Shown: positions 18,380 to 32,521, numbered from the stretch's first letter. The stretch is 64,000 bases of DNA from an uncultured Gammaproteobacteria bacterium (GCA_913043815.1 CAJWNY010000004.1:1-64000); one strand, 5' to 3'. Translations and numbers: made by a program. Notes: generated by a model from the sequence alone, not told the origin.

Positions 18380-19263
18380 GGTGAGCCTGCTAAAAAGTAT
18401 TTCTCTAGCAAAAGTTCCGAGAGAGTAAAGGCGAGTAGGCTGGCCCCCACTAATATGTTGTTTCGGAAAGCGGCGAAACACGCCATGCGCTGGCGGTCAC
18501 GGATAAGCCATTGTTGATAGATGAAAAAGCCAGCAATTACGACCAAACCAACAAAGTAAGCGTGCTCATAACCCAATCGCAGACCGAGTAAATACAGGCC
18601 CGCCAATGTCAGCGCTTGAAGGATGCCGATCATCATCTTGTCTAGGTTGCCGAATAAAATTGCCGTGCTCTTAATACCCACTTTTAGGTCGTCGTCGCGA
18701 TCTACCATCGCATAGAGTGTGTCGTAGGCAACGATCCAAAGTAGGCTAGTGAAAAACATCAATATGCTCTCCTCAGGCACAGCTAAACCTTGGGCAGACC
18801 ATGCCATTGGAATACCCCAACTAAACGCAGCGCCCAGTACTACTTGGGGCATATGAGTCCACCGTTTCATAAATGGATAGGCAATGGCTAGGGCTAATCC
18901 GCCGAAGGCTAGCAGTTGAGTCGTTTGGTTGAGGAGAAGTAGCAGTAGGCCTGCGCTTATGATGAGACCAAAAAATAGACTTAACGCCTGCTTGGAAGAA
19001 ATGGCTCCAGTGACCAGAGGCCGCTCTTTAGTGCGCTCAACAAAGCCGTCTACTTTACGGTCAGCAAAGTCGTTAATAACACATCCTGCACTGCGCATAA
19101 TAAAAGTACCGAGAGTGAAAATCACAACTAATTGGAACGGCGGCAGACCCTTGGCGGCCATGGACAGTGCGGCCAATGTGGGCCATAGCAGCAACAGCGT
19201 GCCCACGGGTTTGTCGAGGCGCATCAGTTGTAAATAATCTTGTAGTTTTGGCGAGTTCATCAA
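18376..19263 (-). CDS. ubiA: 4-hydroxybenzoate octaprenyltransferase UbiA
   Basis: 'LDKPVGTLLLLWPTLAAL', 'RSAGCVINDFADRKVDGFVERTKERPLVTG', 'YDTLYAMVDRDDDLKVGIKSTAILFG'. Confidence 0.96.
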   Translation of the reverse strand: MMNSPKLQDYLQLMRLDKPVGTLLLLWPTLAALSMAAKGLPPFQLVVIFTLGTFIMRSAGCVINDFADRKVDGFVERTKERPLVTGAISSKQALSLFFGLIISAGLLLLLLNQTTQLLAFGGLALAIAYPFMKRWTHMPQVVLGAAFSWGIPMAWSAQGLAVPEESILMFFTSLLWIVAYDTLYAMVDRDDDLKVGIKSTAILFGNLDKMMIGILQALTLAGLYLLGLRLGYEHAYFVGLVVIAGFFIYQQWLIRDRQRMACFAAFRNNILVGASLLAFTLSELLLEKYFLAGSP

Positions 19264-19488
19264 ATACAGACGGTTCGGTAAATGGGTACGGCAGTTTAGA
19301 GTTTTAGTGCGCTTAGGACCACTTTGAGGTCCATTAGGCGAGTTTTATTGCATACATTGAACTCAAACTTAGCGTCTTTAGCTCAGGAAAGAATATTATC
19401 CTCAATAGATGCAAGCTGACATTGATTTTTTTAGGTTCAAAGATTAGTTTATCGCGCCTCAATAATGTCTACTAAAGGTCAAAACTCT

Positions 19489-19656
19489 ATGAAGAAATGG
19501 CAGTGTATTGTTTGTGGTTGGATTTACGATGAAGCCGAAGGTTGCGAAGATGAAGGTGTTCCTCCGGGCACTGCATGGAATGACGTGGATGAAGATTTTG
19601 TCTGTCCTGAGTGTGGTGTGGGCAAAGATGATTTTGAAATGGTCGAGATCGGCTAA
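19489..19656 (+). CDS. rubA: Rubredoxin
   Basis: 55 aa with two CxxC pairs: '[18 protein letters not shown]...[18 protein letters not shown]'. Confidence 0.95.
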   Translation: MKKWQCIVCGWIYDEAEGCEDEGVPPGTAWNDVDEDFVCPECGVGKDDFEMVEIG

Positions 19657-19805
19657 ATTCAATTTATCTTTTGATGCTCTAGTAGTAGAGTCCAGAAAGT
19701 GTAATCCGGGGCCCACAGTAAATGCACCCCGCAGTAATCTCCATCGAGCAATTGTCGTTGATCTAGAGCATCCCTTTGATTGATATGCGGAGCGGCAATT
19801 CCGGC

Positions 19806-19824
19806 AAAGCCTATGTTAGGCTTT
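19806..19824 (+). terminator. Possible hairpin/terminator downstream of rubredoxin
   Basis: AAAGCCTA-TGT-TAGGCTTT, 8-bp perfect stem followed by a short T stretch. Confidence 0.35.
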
Positions 19825-19897
19825 TGGATTCTCTGTTGGCTTTTGTTGCCCAGCAGCTAAAGGTTTTATCCAAAATCTTATTTCAGATGAGGTATTT

Positions 19898-21196
19898 ATG
19901 AGTCTTACCCAACGCATTCTTTTGGCCATGGTTTTTGGTCTTATTCTTGGTGCGGTTCTGCAGTGGGCGGATTTACCTCAAGAGCATTTTCTTTCACTAT
20001 ATTTTTTGGATGGTCTAATCGACTCTGGCGGCAAAATTTTTGTCACGTTGCTAAAGATGATGGTGGTACCTCTGGTCTTTGTCTCGCTAATTTGCGGCGC
20101 TGCGAGTCTGGGTGCTACGGGAAGCGTTGGGCGTTTAGGCGGTAAGACCATTGGCCTCTATTTGCTCACCACGGCGATGGCGGTCTCTATGGCCCTTTGT
20201 ATGGCTTTGGTGATTAATCCAGGATTAGACGCAACGGAGGATTCCAATGATAAGTCTCAGTACACGGCTTATGAAGGGAAGCAGGCGCCTAGCGTAAAAG
20301 ACACGCTAATTGGTATTTTCCCAAGCAATCCGGTGAAGGCCATGGCCGAGGGTAAGATGCTCCAGGTCATTATCTTTGCATTGCTGATGGGTTTGGCCTT
20401 GAGTCAGGCCGGCGAGGCTGGCGTCCGGATAGTGAGTTTTTTTAATGACCTAAATAGTGTGTTCATGAAAATGATCACTATGGTGATTATGCTCACACCC
20501 TATGGCGTTTTTTGTTTAATGGTGAAGCTGGGTGCCACCGTGGGGCTGGAGGAAATTGGTAAGGTCTTTGTTTACTTTATTACCGTTACGCTTGCTCTGC
20601 TATTCCATGCCTGTATTGTCTATCCAAGCTTGTTGAAGACGTTGGCTGGACTCAGTCCACGACTGTTCTTGCCAAAAATGAAAGAACCGTTATTGGTCGC
20701 TTTATCTACAGCGTCGAGTGGCGCAACGCTCCCGGTGACTTTACGCACCGTGCAGAATAAGCTCGGGGTCAATAACAATGTGGCGTCGTTTGCTGTCCCT
20801 CTTGGCGCCACCATTAACATGGACGGCACGGCAATAATGCAGGGTGTGGCTACTGTTTTCATCGCCCAATACTTTGGTTATGACTTAGGTCTTGCGGCTT
20901 ACTTAACCGTTATTCTCACCGCGACCTTGGCGTCTATTGGTACCGCCGCCGTACCCGGTGTGGGTCTCATCACGCTAACCTTGGTATTAGATCAGGTAGG
21001 TTTGCCCGTCGAGGGGATTGGGTTAATCATTGGCGTTGATCGACTCCTCGATATGTTACGCACAGCAGTAAATATCACAGGTGATGCAACGGTTGCTACA
21101 GTTGTGGCTAAATCTGAAGGTCAATTGGATTTAGATGTTTACCATGACTCTGAAGCGGGTTCAGCTATTGATGGGATGAGCGAGAGAGCAGTTTAG
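19898..21196 (+). CDS. Dicarboxylate/amino acid:cation symporter (SDF family)
   Basis: 'KMMVVPLVFVSLICGAASLG', 'ALSTASSGATLPVTLRTVQNKLGVNNNVASFAVPLGATINMDGTAIMQGVATVFIAQ'. Confidence 0.93.
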   Translation: MSLTQRILLAMVFGLILGAVLQWADLPQEHFLSLYFLDGLIDSGGKIFVTLLKMMVVPLVFVSLICGAASLGATGSVGRLGGKTIGLYLLTTAMAVSMALCMALVINPGLDATEDSNDKSQYTAYEGKQAPSVKDTLIGIFPSNPVKAMAEGKMLQVIIFALLMGLALSQAGEAGVRIVSFFNDLNSVFMKMITMVIMLTPYGVFCLMVKLGATVGLEEIGKVFVYFITVTLALLFHACIVYPSLLKTLAGLSPRLFLPKMKEPLLVALSTASSGATLPVTLRTVQNKLGVNNNVASFAVPLGATINMDGTAIMQGVATVFIAQYFGYDLGLAAYLTVILTATLASIGTAAVPGVGLITLTLVLDQVGLPVEGIGLIIGVDRLLDMLRTAVNITGDATVATVVAKSEGQLDLDVYHDSEAGSAIDGMSERAV

Positions 21197-21257
21197 AAAT
21201 CTTTGATCAAGGCGGGCGCGTTGCCGCTTTACTGTTATCAGGGGGAGACTAGTTTAG

Positions 21258-23285
21258 TTATACCGTTAGGTGTCCGTGATCGGCGGGCGCCCAGGTCGTG
21301 AGTAGTCCTTTTAGGGTGGCGTGCTCCTCGCTTCCAGGTGCAGCGTTCATTAAACATTCACTGCGCTCGATGACCCTCGGCATAAGAAAAGCATGGACGG
21401 CTAAGTCGGCAATTTTAAAGCTTTGTTCCCCGGCTTGTCGGGTGCCTAAAATATCGCCGGGTCCTCTAAGTTTTAGATCTTGCTCGGCCAGATAGAATCC
21501 GTCTTGGCTTTGCCTCAGAGCATTCAGCCGATGTTGACCGGCTTGGCTTAGACCTGGTTTGAAAAGTAAAAAACAGCGACTGGCAACTTGGCCTCTGCCA
21601 ACGCGTCCACGCAGTTGGTGTAATTGTGCTAAGCCCAAGCGCTCAGAATTTTCTATCACCATATGTGTTGCGTTAGGTACATCTACGCCTACTTCAACCA
21701 CGGTTGTAGCAACAAGAATATCATATTCGCCTGCCTTGAAGGCGTCCATGATGGTGACTTTCTCGTCACCGCGCATACGTCCATGGAGTAGCCCAACCTG
21801 AAAGTTAGATAAATGCTTGGTTAGGTATTCAAAGGATGCGTTCGCAGACATCGCATCTATTTCGTCAGAGTCTTCAATCAAAGTGCAAACCCAGTATGCT
21901 TGCTGCCCTTGAGACAGTGCTTGAGTTACCTGCTGAATGACCTTCTCTCTATTGTCTTCCTTCACTGTATGAGTGGTGATGGGTTGGCGGCCTTTCGGCA
22001 ATTCATTAATAATGGATACATCCATATCCGCATACAAGGTCATGGTAAGTGTTCTTGGAATAGGCGTAGCCGTCATAACCAGCTGGTGCGGGAAATTGCC
22101 CTTGTTTTGTAAAATCATTCGCTGGTGAACACCAAACCTGTGTTGTTCATCAATGATCACAAGTGATAGACGAGTAAAGTTGACTCTGTCTTGAAATAGC
22201 GAATGAGTACCCACAATGACCTGGGCGGTGCCATCGGCTATTTCTGCAAGGGATTCTCGTTTAACATTGGCCTGCATTTGGCCGGTGAGGAAGACGACCT
22301 TAATGCCTAGAGGCGTCAACCAGTTGCTGAAACTTTGAAAATGCTGCTCGGCCAATAACTCCGTTGGCGCCATAATTGCGGCTTGGCTTTTGTGCTCTAC
22401 CGCACGAATTGCCGCAAAAGCTGCCACTACCGTTTTTCCAGAACCTACATCACCTTGGATCAATCTAAGCATAGGCGTTGTACTTTCTAAATCTGTAAGT
22501 GTTTCACCGACTACCCTCACTTGAGCGGAGGTGAGGCTAAACCCCAAGTTATCTAATAGTCGCCTGCCAAGTCCATCGGCTCTTGGTAGGGCCATTGCTT
22601 GTTGTTGACGTCTTTTGAGTGCTCGGCTTTTCATTACAATGTAATAGGCACATAGCTCATCCATTGCGAGGTCTTTTTGTAGCTCCTCAATGTTGGCAAG
22701 GCTAGTGGGTTGGTGCAGTCCTATAAGTTTTTCAAATGGTGTGCCTCGCTGCTGCGGCCAAGGTAGGGCACACACTTTCTCCGCAAGGTTACGCAGGCGC
22801 TGCTGGCCTAACCCCTGGGTAGTTGGATAAACGGGTGTTAGCTCGGTTCTAGGCGGGCCGGGTTCTTTGTCAAAGGTTTGGTACTCGGGGTGGGCCATGG
22901 CAAGATTGCGACCCACGAAACCCACGCTGCCAAATGCACGAATAAATTTGGCGTTATCAATGGCACTTTTTTGGAATTTTGAAAAACGGAAAAAGCGCAA
23001 GCGGATATCACCGCCTAGCTCTTCAGAGTTACTGCCTACCCTTACTTCAAGGCTTCGCTGTCTGCCGAAGAGAATTTTGCTCCCCAATACTGGGCCGCAA
23101 ATGTAGCCCTCATCACCTGATCTCAGTTGCCCTATGGTCAGCACTTTAGATCTATCTTGGTATCGTATTGGCAGGTGCACTAAAAGGTCAATAAGACGGA
23201 AGATGCCTAACTTCTCTAAGGTTAGTGCTAACGAAGGCCCAACGCCTTTAAGCTCTGTAATCTCAGCTTGGGGATCTACAGTCAT
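21258..23285 (-). CDS. recG: ATP-dependent DNA helicase RecG
   Basis: 'LIQGDVGSGKTVVAAFAA', 'IIDEQHRFGVHQR', 'MTATPIPRTLTMTLYADMDVSIINELPKGRQPI', 'LRGRVGRG'. Confidence 0.97.
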   Translation of the reverse strand: MTVDPQAEITELKGVGPSLALTLEKLGIFRLIDLLVHLPIRYQDRSKVLTIGQLRSGDEGYICGPVLGSKILFGRQRSLEVRVGSNSEELGGDIRLRFFRFSKFQKSAIDNAKFIRAFGSVGFVGRNLAMAHPEYQTFDKEPGPPRTELTPVYPTTQGLGQQRLRNLAEKVCALPWPQQRGTPFEKLIGLHQPTSLANIEELQKDLAMDELCAYYIVMKSRALKRRQQQAMALPRADGLGRRLLDNLGFSLTSAQVRVVGETLTDLESTTPMLRLIQGDVGSGKTVVAAFAAIRAVEHKSQAAIMAPTELLAEQHFQSFSNWLTPLGIKVVFLTGQMQANVKRESLAEIADGTAQVIVGTHSLFQDRVNFTRLSLVIIDEQHRFGVHQRMILQNKGNFPHQLVMTATPIPRTLTMTLYADMDVSIINELPKGRQPITTHTVKEDNREKVIQQVTQALSQGQQAYWVCTLIEDSDEIDAMSANASFEYLTKHLSNFQVGLLHGRMRGDEKVTIMDAFKAGEYDILVATTVVEVGVDVPNATHMVIENSERLGLAQLHQLRGRVGRGQVASRCFLLFKPGLSQAGQHRLNALRQSQDGFYLAEQDLKLRGPGDILGTRQAGEQSFKIADLAVHAFLMPRVIERSECLMNAAPGSEEHATLKGLLTTWAPADHGHLTV

Positions 23286-23344
23286 GGTGACTTAGCGTTC
23301 GGCAAAAGTTGGGTACAAGATCAGTAAACTATTAACAACAACTG

Positions 23345-23734
23345 TCAAAAACTGACCACAATAGCGTCTATCTCAACTTGAGCCCCTTTAGGTAATGCGC
23401 TAACTTCAACCGCTGCTCGAGCAGGGTAGGGTTCGCTAAAATATTCAGCCATTATTGTATTTAGGTTTGCAAATTCAGATAAGTCGGTCAGATAAATGGT
23501 TAGTTTTACACAATCGCTCAGACTGCCGCCGGATGCATTGGCAACTGCCGCGAGGTTTCTAAACACTTGATGAGTTTGTTCAACAAAGTTGTCGCTGACC
23601 ATAGTCATTGTTTCCGGCACTAAGGGGATCTGCCCAGAGATAAAAGTCATGCTGCCCGGATTAACTTTTACAGCCTGTGAATAGGTGCCAATAGCAGCAG
23701 GCGCGGATTCAGTTTGAATAATATTGCGACTCAT
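23345..23734 (-). CDS. ridA: Reactive intermediate/imine deaminase RidA
   Basis: 'APAAIGTYSQAVKVNPGSMTFISGQIPLVPETM', 'PYPARAAVEVSALPKGAQVEIDAI'; ATG at 23734. Confidence 0.94.
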   Translation of the reverse strand: MSRNIIQTESAPAAIGTYSQAVKVNPGSMTFISGQIPLVPETMTMVSDNFVEQTHQVFRNLAAVANASGGSLSDCVKLTIYLTDLSEFANLNTIMAEYFSEPYPARAAVEVSALPKGAQVEIDAIVVSF

Positions 23735-23759
23735 GTTGTCTCCCAAATTGCTGAAATTG

Positions 23760-25958
23760 TTAGTTGTTGGCACGCGATAAAGTAATCACAGAAGTTATGT
23801 TTCTGAGCTTCCGCATAAGCCTTGCTAGGTGAGAACGGTTGCGCACTGTGGTGCCTATAATCAACGTGCTGATTTCAGCGTTACGCTCTTTAACACTTAT
23901 GTTATCGACGCCTGCGTCGGCTGCGGCAACTTCTGCTGCAATTTCAGCTACTATACCTTTACGCCGGCTCACATCCACTCGAAGTGTAGTAAAAAATTCG
24001 CCCTCTGTAGTAGATGTCCACCTTGCAGGAATAATTTCGTGAGATGAGCGACGTCTAAGTTCGCTCAAATTGGTACAAGTTTCAATGTGCACTACAAAGC
24101 CTTTACCGGCGGTCATATGTCCGACAATATGGTCTCCAGGCAATGGGCCACAGCATTTACCATAGTTAATAACTAGTCCGTCACCGCCGCGAATAGCGAT
24201 CGGACCACCGCCTTGTACTTCCACTGCGTCATAATCTGGGTCATCAGCAGCAAGTAATTTTTTTGCAGCTACATAAGCCATGAGTTCGCCGTTGCCAATA
24301 GCAGCTAACAACTCGTTTAGTTTTCGTACACCTAACTCGGTAAAGACTTTACGCAGGCGCCTGAAATCTAGGTCATTGATGCTGGTATTGGCATTGCCAA
24401 GTGAGCGGTTGAGTAGTTTTCTACCTAGTGCCACCGATTCACCTTGCTGCTGATGTTTCAGCTCATGGCGTATGGCAGAGCGGGCTCTCGATGTAACAGT
24501 AAATGTCAGCCAATCGGGATTTGGCCTGCCGCCCTCTGCTGTGATAATTTCGACCCTCTGGCCACTCTCTAACTGCTGGGAAAGCGGCGCTAGTTTTTGG
24601 TCAATACGACACGCGATACATCGGTTGCCGACGTCGGTGTGAACGCTGTAAGCAAAATCTACCGGGCTCGATCCGTTGGGTAATTCCAATATTTTACCTC
24701 TAGGTGTAAACACGTAAATCTCATCCGGAAATAGGTCAATTTTAAGGCTTTCAATGAACTCTAGTGGGTTACCAGCGCGGCGCTGTAATTCCAAAAGGTC
24801 TTTGATCCACTGCCGAGCCCTTTGTTGATTAGAATCAAATTCACCTTCGCTTTTGTACAGCCAATGTCCTGCAATGCCATTTTCCGCAACCGCATCCATT
24901 TGTTTGGTGCGAATTTGTACTTCAATAGGCACACCGTGCATGCCAAATAAACTCGTATGCAGCGATTGATACCCGTTGACTTTGGGTATGGCAATATAGT
25001 CTTTGAAACGACTGGCAACGGGCTTGTATAAATTGTGCACAATACCTAGAGCGCGATAGCAGGCATCAGGCTGATCAACTACTACGCGAAAGCCAAATAC
25101 ATCCATAATTTCGAGAAAAGATTTTTGCTTCGATTTCATCTTCTTGTAAATGGAGAAAGCGTTTTTCTCTCGGCCTACAACTTCTGCACTAATGCCTTCA
25201 CGGTTTAGAGCGGCGGTCACTGTGTTGCCAATCTCTTCCATAAGTTTGCGGCGGTTGCCTCGTGCAGAAATAACGGCTCGCTCAATCCGATCTGAGCGCA
25301 GAGGGTAAAGGGCCTTAAAACCAAGGTCCTCCAGTTCACTTTTCATTGTGTGTATGCCCAACCTATTCGCAATAGGGGCATAAAAGTCTAAGGTTTCTTT
25401 AGCAATGCGTTTGCGCTGGCTTGCAGACATTACGCCAATGGTTCTCATGTTGTGTAAACGATCAGCCATTTTCACCATAATCACGCGAATGTCTTTGGCC
25501 ATGGCCAGGGCCATCTTTTGAAAGTTTTCAGCCTGAGCTTCGTCGCGATTGGCAAAAATTTTACTGAGTTTCGAAACGCCGTCGACGATTTCTGCCACCG
25601 GTTCACCGAACATCTCGCCAAGAGATTGTTTGTTAGCGCTGGAGTCCTCAATGACATCGTGAAGTAATGCTGCTATGAGCGTTTGATGATCCATGCTCAT
25701 TTCCGCAAGGATTTGGGCAACGGCTGTTGGGTGGGTAATATAGGGATGGCCGGTGCGTCTGCTTTGGCCTTCGTGCGCTAACGTTGCGTAGCTGTGGGCA
25801 GCCCTAACCCTGTCTACCTCATGCTCGTTAAGATAGGTGAGCTTAGCTGCTAGGGTATCTATGGTCGCAGGGGCTGCTACCTCAGTTTGCTTAGCGTGCG
25901 CAGCAAGCTGCGTTTCAAAGAATGATTGGGAACTGGGCTCAGCCCGCTGCCGACTCAT
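23760..25958 (-). CDS. spoT: Bifunctional (p)ppGpp synthetase/hydrolase SpoT
   Basis: HD domain '[13 protein letters not shown]', synthetase '[49 protein letters not shown]', TGS and ACT regions; next to rpoZ-gmk. Confidence 0.96.
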   Translation of the reverse strand: MSRQRAEPSSQSFFETQLAAHAKQTEVAAPATIDTLAAKLTYLNEHEVDRVRAAHSYATLAHEGQSRRTGHPYITHPTAVAQILAEMSMDHQTLIAALLHDVIEDSSANKQSLGEMFGEPVAEIVDGVSKLSKIFANRDEAQAENFQKMALAMAKDIRVIMVKMADRLHNMRTIGVMSASQRKRIAKETLDFYAPIANRLGIHTMKSELEDLGFKALYPLRSDRIERAVISARGNRRKLMEEIGNTVTAALNREGISAEVVGREKNAFSIYKKMKSKQKSFLEIMDVFGFRVVVDQPDACYRALGIVHNLYKPVASRFKDYIAIPKVNGYQSLHTSLFGMHGVPIEVQIRTKQMDAVAENGIAGHWLYKSEGEFDSNQQRARQWIKDLLELQRRAGNPLEFIESLKIDLFPDEIYVFTPRGKILELPNGSSPVDFAYSVHTDVGNRCIACRIDQKLAPLSQQLESGQRVEIITAEGGRPNPDWLTFTVTSRARSAIRHELKHQQQGESVALGRKLLNRSLGNANTSINDLDFRRLRKVFTELGVRKLNELLAAIGNGELMAYVAAKKLLAADDPDYDAVEVQGGGPIAIRGGDGLVINYGKCCGPLPGDHIVGHMTAGKGFVVHIETCTNLSELRRRSSHEIIPARWTSTTEGEFFTTLRVDVSRRKGIVAEIAAEVAAADAGVDNISVKERNAEISTLIIGTTVRNRSHLARLMRKLRNITSVITLSRANN

Positions 25959-26235
25959 CTTCTCCCACTTTGCCACTGTTCAGATTTTCGATACTGAAAT
26001 CAATATTAATTTCTTCATCGTCTGGAGAGATTTCTTGGCTGTCTAACATCTCATGACTGATAAGGCCTTCAGCAATCTCCCGAAGTGCAATGACCGTAGG
26101 CTTATCGTTTTCTTCAGGTACCAATGCTTCTGTGTTGTAGTTGCGCAAAGCACGCGCGCGTCGACTAGCGAGCATAACTAGTTCGAACCGGTTATCTACG
26201 TTATCTAAACAATCTTCAACAGTTACTCTAGCCAT
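25939..26235 (-). CDS. rpoZ: RNA polymerase omega subunit
   Basis: '[30 protein letters not shown]'. Confidence 0.97.
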   Translation of the reverse strand: MARVTVEDCLDNVDNRFELVMLASRRARALRNYNTEALVPEENDKPTVIALREIAEGLISHEMLDSQEISPDDEEINIDFSIENLNSGKVGEDESAAG

Positions 26236-26281
26236 GGGTTATCTCGAATATAAAACGGGCGTTGATTAGTCGACGATACAG

Positions 26282-26310
26282 ACCAAAGCCTTGATGCACA
26301 AGGCTTTGGT
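26282..26310. other. 12-bp perfect inverted repeat (5-nt loop) in the gmk-rpoZ spacer
   Basis: ACCAAAGCCTTG-ATGCA-CAAGGCTTTGGT; no adjacent T-tract on either strand. Confidence 0.85.
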
Positions 26311-26324
26311 GCGATTTTGCAGGT

Positions 26325-26936
26325 TTATAGACCTAGCAGTGATTTAATTTCGGGGCGCTGAGTTTGAATTGCAGTCGATTGTCTGCCGGTTCTTATTACA
26401 GATAGTAATTGAGCGAGGGCAATGTCGAAATCATCGTTGATGATCAAGTAGTCGAAATTTACTGCGCTTGCCATCTCTAGGGATGCCTCACCGAGTCTGC
26501 GCTGAATGTTTTCAGCAGTATTTTGACCCCTAGATATCAATCTGTCTTCAAGGGTCTGAATTGAAGGAGGCAGAATAAAAATGCTCACCGCGTCTGGCAT
26601 TATGGCTCTGACTTGGGCAGCACCTTGCCAGTCAATTTCAAGAATTACGTCTTGGCCATTTTCTCGCTCGCCAGATACTTCGCTGCGTGATGTGCCGTAG
26701 CGGTTATCAAACACTTCAGCGTACTCAAGGAACTCTTCACCAGCGATCATTTGGCCGAATTTGTTATGATTTACAAAATGGTAATTGACCCCATCCTGCT
26801 CGCCAACGCGAGGCTCTCGAGTAGTGTGACTAACCGCCACAACTAAATGTTGATCACCTTCCAGCGCCGCGGAAACTAGGCTTGTTTTCCCTGCGCCAGA
26901 GGGCGCTGAGACCAATATGAGTTGTCCTTGAATCAT
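26325..26936 (-). CDS. gmk: Guanylate kinase
   Basis: 'LILVSAPSGAGKTSLVSAAL', 'SHTTREPRVGEQDGVNYHFV', 'ILEIDWQGAAQVR'. Confidence 0.97.
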   Translation of the reverse strand: MIQGQLILVSAPSGAGKTSLVSAALEGDQHLVVAVSHTTREPRVGEQDGVNYHFVNHNKFGQMIAGEEFLEYAEVFDNRYGTSRSEVSGERENGQDVILEIDWQGAAQVRAIMPDAVSIFILPPSIQTLEDRLISRGQNTAENIQRRLGEASLEMASAVNFDYLIINDDFDIALAQLLSVIRTGRQSTAIQTQRPEIKSLLGL

Positions 26937-27802
26937 TCTATGTTTTGCACCTGTTCCCGAATTTGTTCGATGATGACCTTAAGATCTATCGAGGTTTGCG
27001 AGCTTTCAATCTTAATGGATTTTGCCCCAAGCGTGTTTGCCTCTCTGTTGAGCTCTTGAGTTAAAAAGTCTAGCCGCCTGCCGTGAGGCCCAGCGCCGCC
27101 AATAAGTTCTTTTGCCTCTTTTACATGTACTATCAGTCGATCTAGCTCTTCTCTAACATCTGCCTTTTGCGCAAGCAATGCGACTTCTTGTTCCAGACGG
27201 TCATTATCTATTGAAACTTCCAGCTCTGCGACTCGCGCTACTAAACGTTGACGTTGTTGCTGGGCCAGATTGTTTGCGAGTGGTTGAATGGCGTCCACAT
27301 GCCTCCCGATAAGTTCCAGCTGCTGCTCGAGGATAACTTTTAGTCTTTCACCTTCCCGAGAACGTGCTTCAACAAATGCTCCCAAGGCTTCGTCAAAAAG
27401 CTCTAAAACGTCGTTGTCTAAATCAGCGTCTTGGGTTGGTGAAGATTGCATCACGCCTGGCCAGTTTAGTATGTCTATGGCGTTCAACGCCGCAGTATCT
27501 GGTGCCAAAGTTTTGAGTGCATTGATGGCTTGTAGTAGCTCATGAACCTTTTCCTGATTTACCTGTAGGGGCTTGCTGCCAGCAATTGACTCAACTCGTA
27601 GTGAGCAATCTACTTTGCCGCGGTTAAGTTGCTTGCGAGCTTTGTCTCTGACTTTTTGCTCCAGATCTCTCAGGCGGTCGGGCATGCGAAAGGCAGTCTC
27701 TAAATAGCGATGATTCACCGACTTCAATTCCCAAACTAGGTGATGCTGTCCAACGTCGCGTTCACTGCGGGCGAAGGCGGTCATGCTATACATTTGATTC
27801 AT
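26933..27802 (-). CDS. yicC: YicC family endoribonuclease
   Basis: 'MYSMTAFARSERDVGQHHLVWELKSVNHRYLETAFRMPDRLRDLE', C-terminal 'GRRLDFLTQELNREANTLGAKS'. Confidence 0.95.
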   Translation of the reverse strand: MNQMYSMTAFARSERDVGQHHLVWELKSVNHRYLETAFRMPDRLRDLEQKVRDKARKQLNRGKVDCSLRVESIAGSKPLQVNQEKVHELLQAINALKTLAPDTAALNAIDILNWPGVMQSSPTQDADLDNDVLELFDEALGAFVEARSREGERLKVILEQQLELIGRHVDAIQPLANNLAQQQRQRLVARVAELEVSIDNDRLEQEVALLAQKADVREELDRLIVHVKEAKELIGGAGPHGRRLDFLTQELNREANTLGAKSIKIESSQTSIDLKVIIEQIREQVQNIE

Positions 27803-28082
27803 TTTATCTGCGTAATTCTAATTAATTAAACGCACTGGGCGTAGGGTGAGCTAAGAATACTACGTCTATTAAAGTAAGCTAAGCTTTAGTCCTCTAATTT
27901 GGGGTGGTTGCGAACTCAAGCTAAGGCCCTCTGAACTGGGATTGGCGGTTGTTGCGCGTTTAAAACAGGCTCTTTGATTGAAATCGCTGTTCTCTATGTA
28001 TCATTGAGTTAATAATTCATTTCCTTAGCTTTGATGGCGTCAATGCCGCGAAGCAATTTTTAGAAACGCCCTAGGAGATACT

Positions 28083-28784
28083 ATGCGGCCAAGTGGTAGA
28101 TCAACCGATCAGCTCAGAGACATTAAATTTACGCGCAACTTCACCATGCATTCTGCAGGATCTGTGTTGGTAGAGTTTGGTAATACAAAAGTTATCTGTA
28201 CTGCTTCTGTAGAGAATTCAGTGCCTGGATTTTTGCGTGGTAGAGGGGTTGGTTGGGTCACCGCAGAATACGGTATGTTGCCGGGTGCGACTAACAGCCG
28301 CAATGATCGCGAGGCGGCCCGCGGTAAGCAGGGCGGCCGCACTGTAGAAATTCAGCGTCTTATCGGTCGCTCGCTGAGGGCTATGGTAGATATGAAAGCC
28401 CTGGGGGAGCGGACTATTCGTCTAGATTGTGATGTGATTCAGGCTGACGGCGGTACCCGAACTGCGTCAATTACCGGCGGCGCTGTGGCCTTAGCCGACG
28501 CTATTGCCTCTGTAAATGCACCCGGCGCTCTGATTGGTATGGTTTCTTCGGTAAGCGTCGGCATTTACAAAGGTACGCCCGTACTGGACTTAGATTATGC
28601 TGAAGATTCCAATGCCGAAACCGACATGAATGTCGTTGCCATGGACGACAAAGGTTTTATCGAGTTGCAGGGTACTGGCGAAGAAGCACCGTTCAACAAG
28701 ACAGAACTACTTGCGCTAATTGAGCTGGCGGAAAAAGGCACCGCCGAGTTACTCGCTCTTCAACAGGCCGTATTGGCACAATAA
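28083..28784 (+). CDS. rph: Ribonuclease PH
   Basis: '[44 protein letters not shown]', '[14 protein letters not shown]', '[18 protein letters not shown]'. Confidence 0.97.
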   Translation: MRPSGRSTDQLRDIKFTRNFTMHSAGSVLVEFGNTKVICTASVENSVPGFLRGRGVGWVTAEYGMLPGATNSRNDREAARGKQGGRTVEIQRLIGRSLRAMVDMKALGERTIRLDCDVIQADGGTRTASITGGAVALADAIASVNAPGALIGMVSSVSVGIYKGTPVLDLDYAEDSNAETDMNVVAMDDKGFIELQGTGEEAPFNKTELLALIELAEKGTAELLALQQAVLAQ

Positions 28785-28809
28785 GTTGACGCAGTAATTT
28801 GCACATTCT

Positions 28810-28838
28810 GGCCCCATCAGGAAACTGCTGGGGCCTTT
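28810..28838 (+). terminator. Putative intrinsic terminator between rph and pyrE
   Basis: GGCCCCA ... TGGGGCC stem with inner CAG-GAAA-CTG, followed by TTT. Confidence 0.6.
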
Positions 28839-28926
28839 AGGCGAAGTAAGTTTGAGCGGTGGGGATAACCGCTTTCTTGTTTACCTAGCTACTTCGTTAA
28901 CGTTTTCTTTTTAGTTTGGAGAAAAA

Positions 28927-29577
28927 ATGACCGCAATAACTTCCACCGCATCCTTTATCGAATTTTTAGCTGGCCAAGGCGTCTTAAAGTTTGGTGACTT
29001 CACTTTGAACTCAGGTAGAAAGAGCCCGTATTTTTTTAATCTGGGCGCAGTGGATGATGGCCTCGGGCTGTTAACTTTGGGCAGGGCTTATGCTGATGCC
29101 ATTGTGGCGTCCAAGATAAAATTTGATGTTTTATTTGGGCCTGCCTACAAGGGTATTCCGATTGCAGTGACTACTGCATTAGCGCTGGCAGAGCGAGGAG
29201 TTAATGTGGGAGTGGCCTACAACCGCAAAGAAGCCAAAGACCATGGTGAAGGTGGCAATTTGGTGGGTGCGCCAGTCAAAGGCCGCATACTATTAGTAGA
29301 TGACGTTCTAACTTCTGGCAAAGCCATTCGTACCGCAGTAGACCTGATTAGAGCTGAGGAGGCGGAAATTGCTGGTGTGGTTATTGCGCTGGACAGAGCT
29401 GAATTCGGCCCGTCGGGGCACACCGCCGTAGATATCCTGTCTGCAGATTTAGCAGCGCCTATGGTCTCTATTGCTGGGATAGCCGATGTGATTAGTTTTC
29501 TGCAAGGGCAGAATGATATGCATTCTGTTTTGCAGAGCATGCGCGAATATCAGCAAGCTTATTGCAAGCTTGCTTAG
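28927..29577 (+). CDS. pyrE: Orotate phosphoribosyltransferase
   Basis: 'LKFGDFTLNSGRKSPYFFNLG', 'YNRKEAKDHGEGGNLVGAPVKGRILLVDDVLTSGKAIR'. Confidence 0.97.
   Translation: MTAITSTASFIEFLAGQGVLKFGDFTLNSGRKSPYFFNLGAVDDGLGLLTLGRAYADAIVASKIKFDVLFGPAYKGIPIAVTTALALAERGVNVGVAYNRKEAKDHGEGGNLVGAPVKGRILLVDDVLTSGKAIRTAVDLIRAEEAEIAGVVIALDRAEFGPSGHTAVDILSADLAAPMVSIAGIADVISFLQGQNDMHSVLQSMREYQQAYCKLA
29552..29574. terminator. Palindrome at the pyrE 3' end, possible bidirectional terminator for convergent pyrE/slmA
   Basis: AGCAAGCTT-ATTGC-AAGCTTGCT, 9-bp perfect stem just before the pyrE stop. Confidence 0.35.
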
Positions 29578-29612
29578 CGAGATAACAATGCCCTAATAGC
29601 TGCGCGTCTGAA

Positions 29613-32521
<2,909 letters not shown>

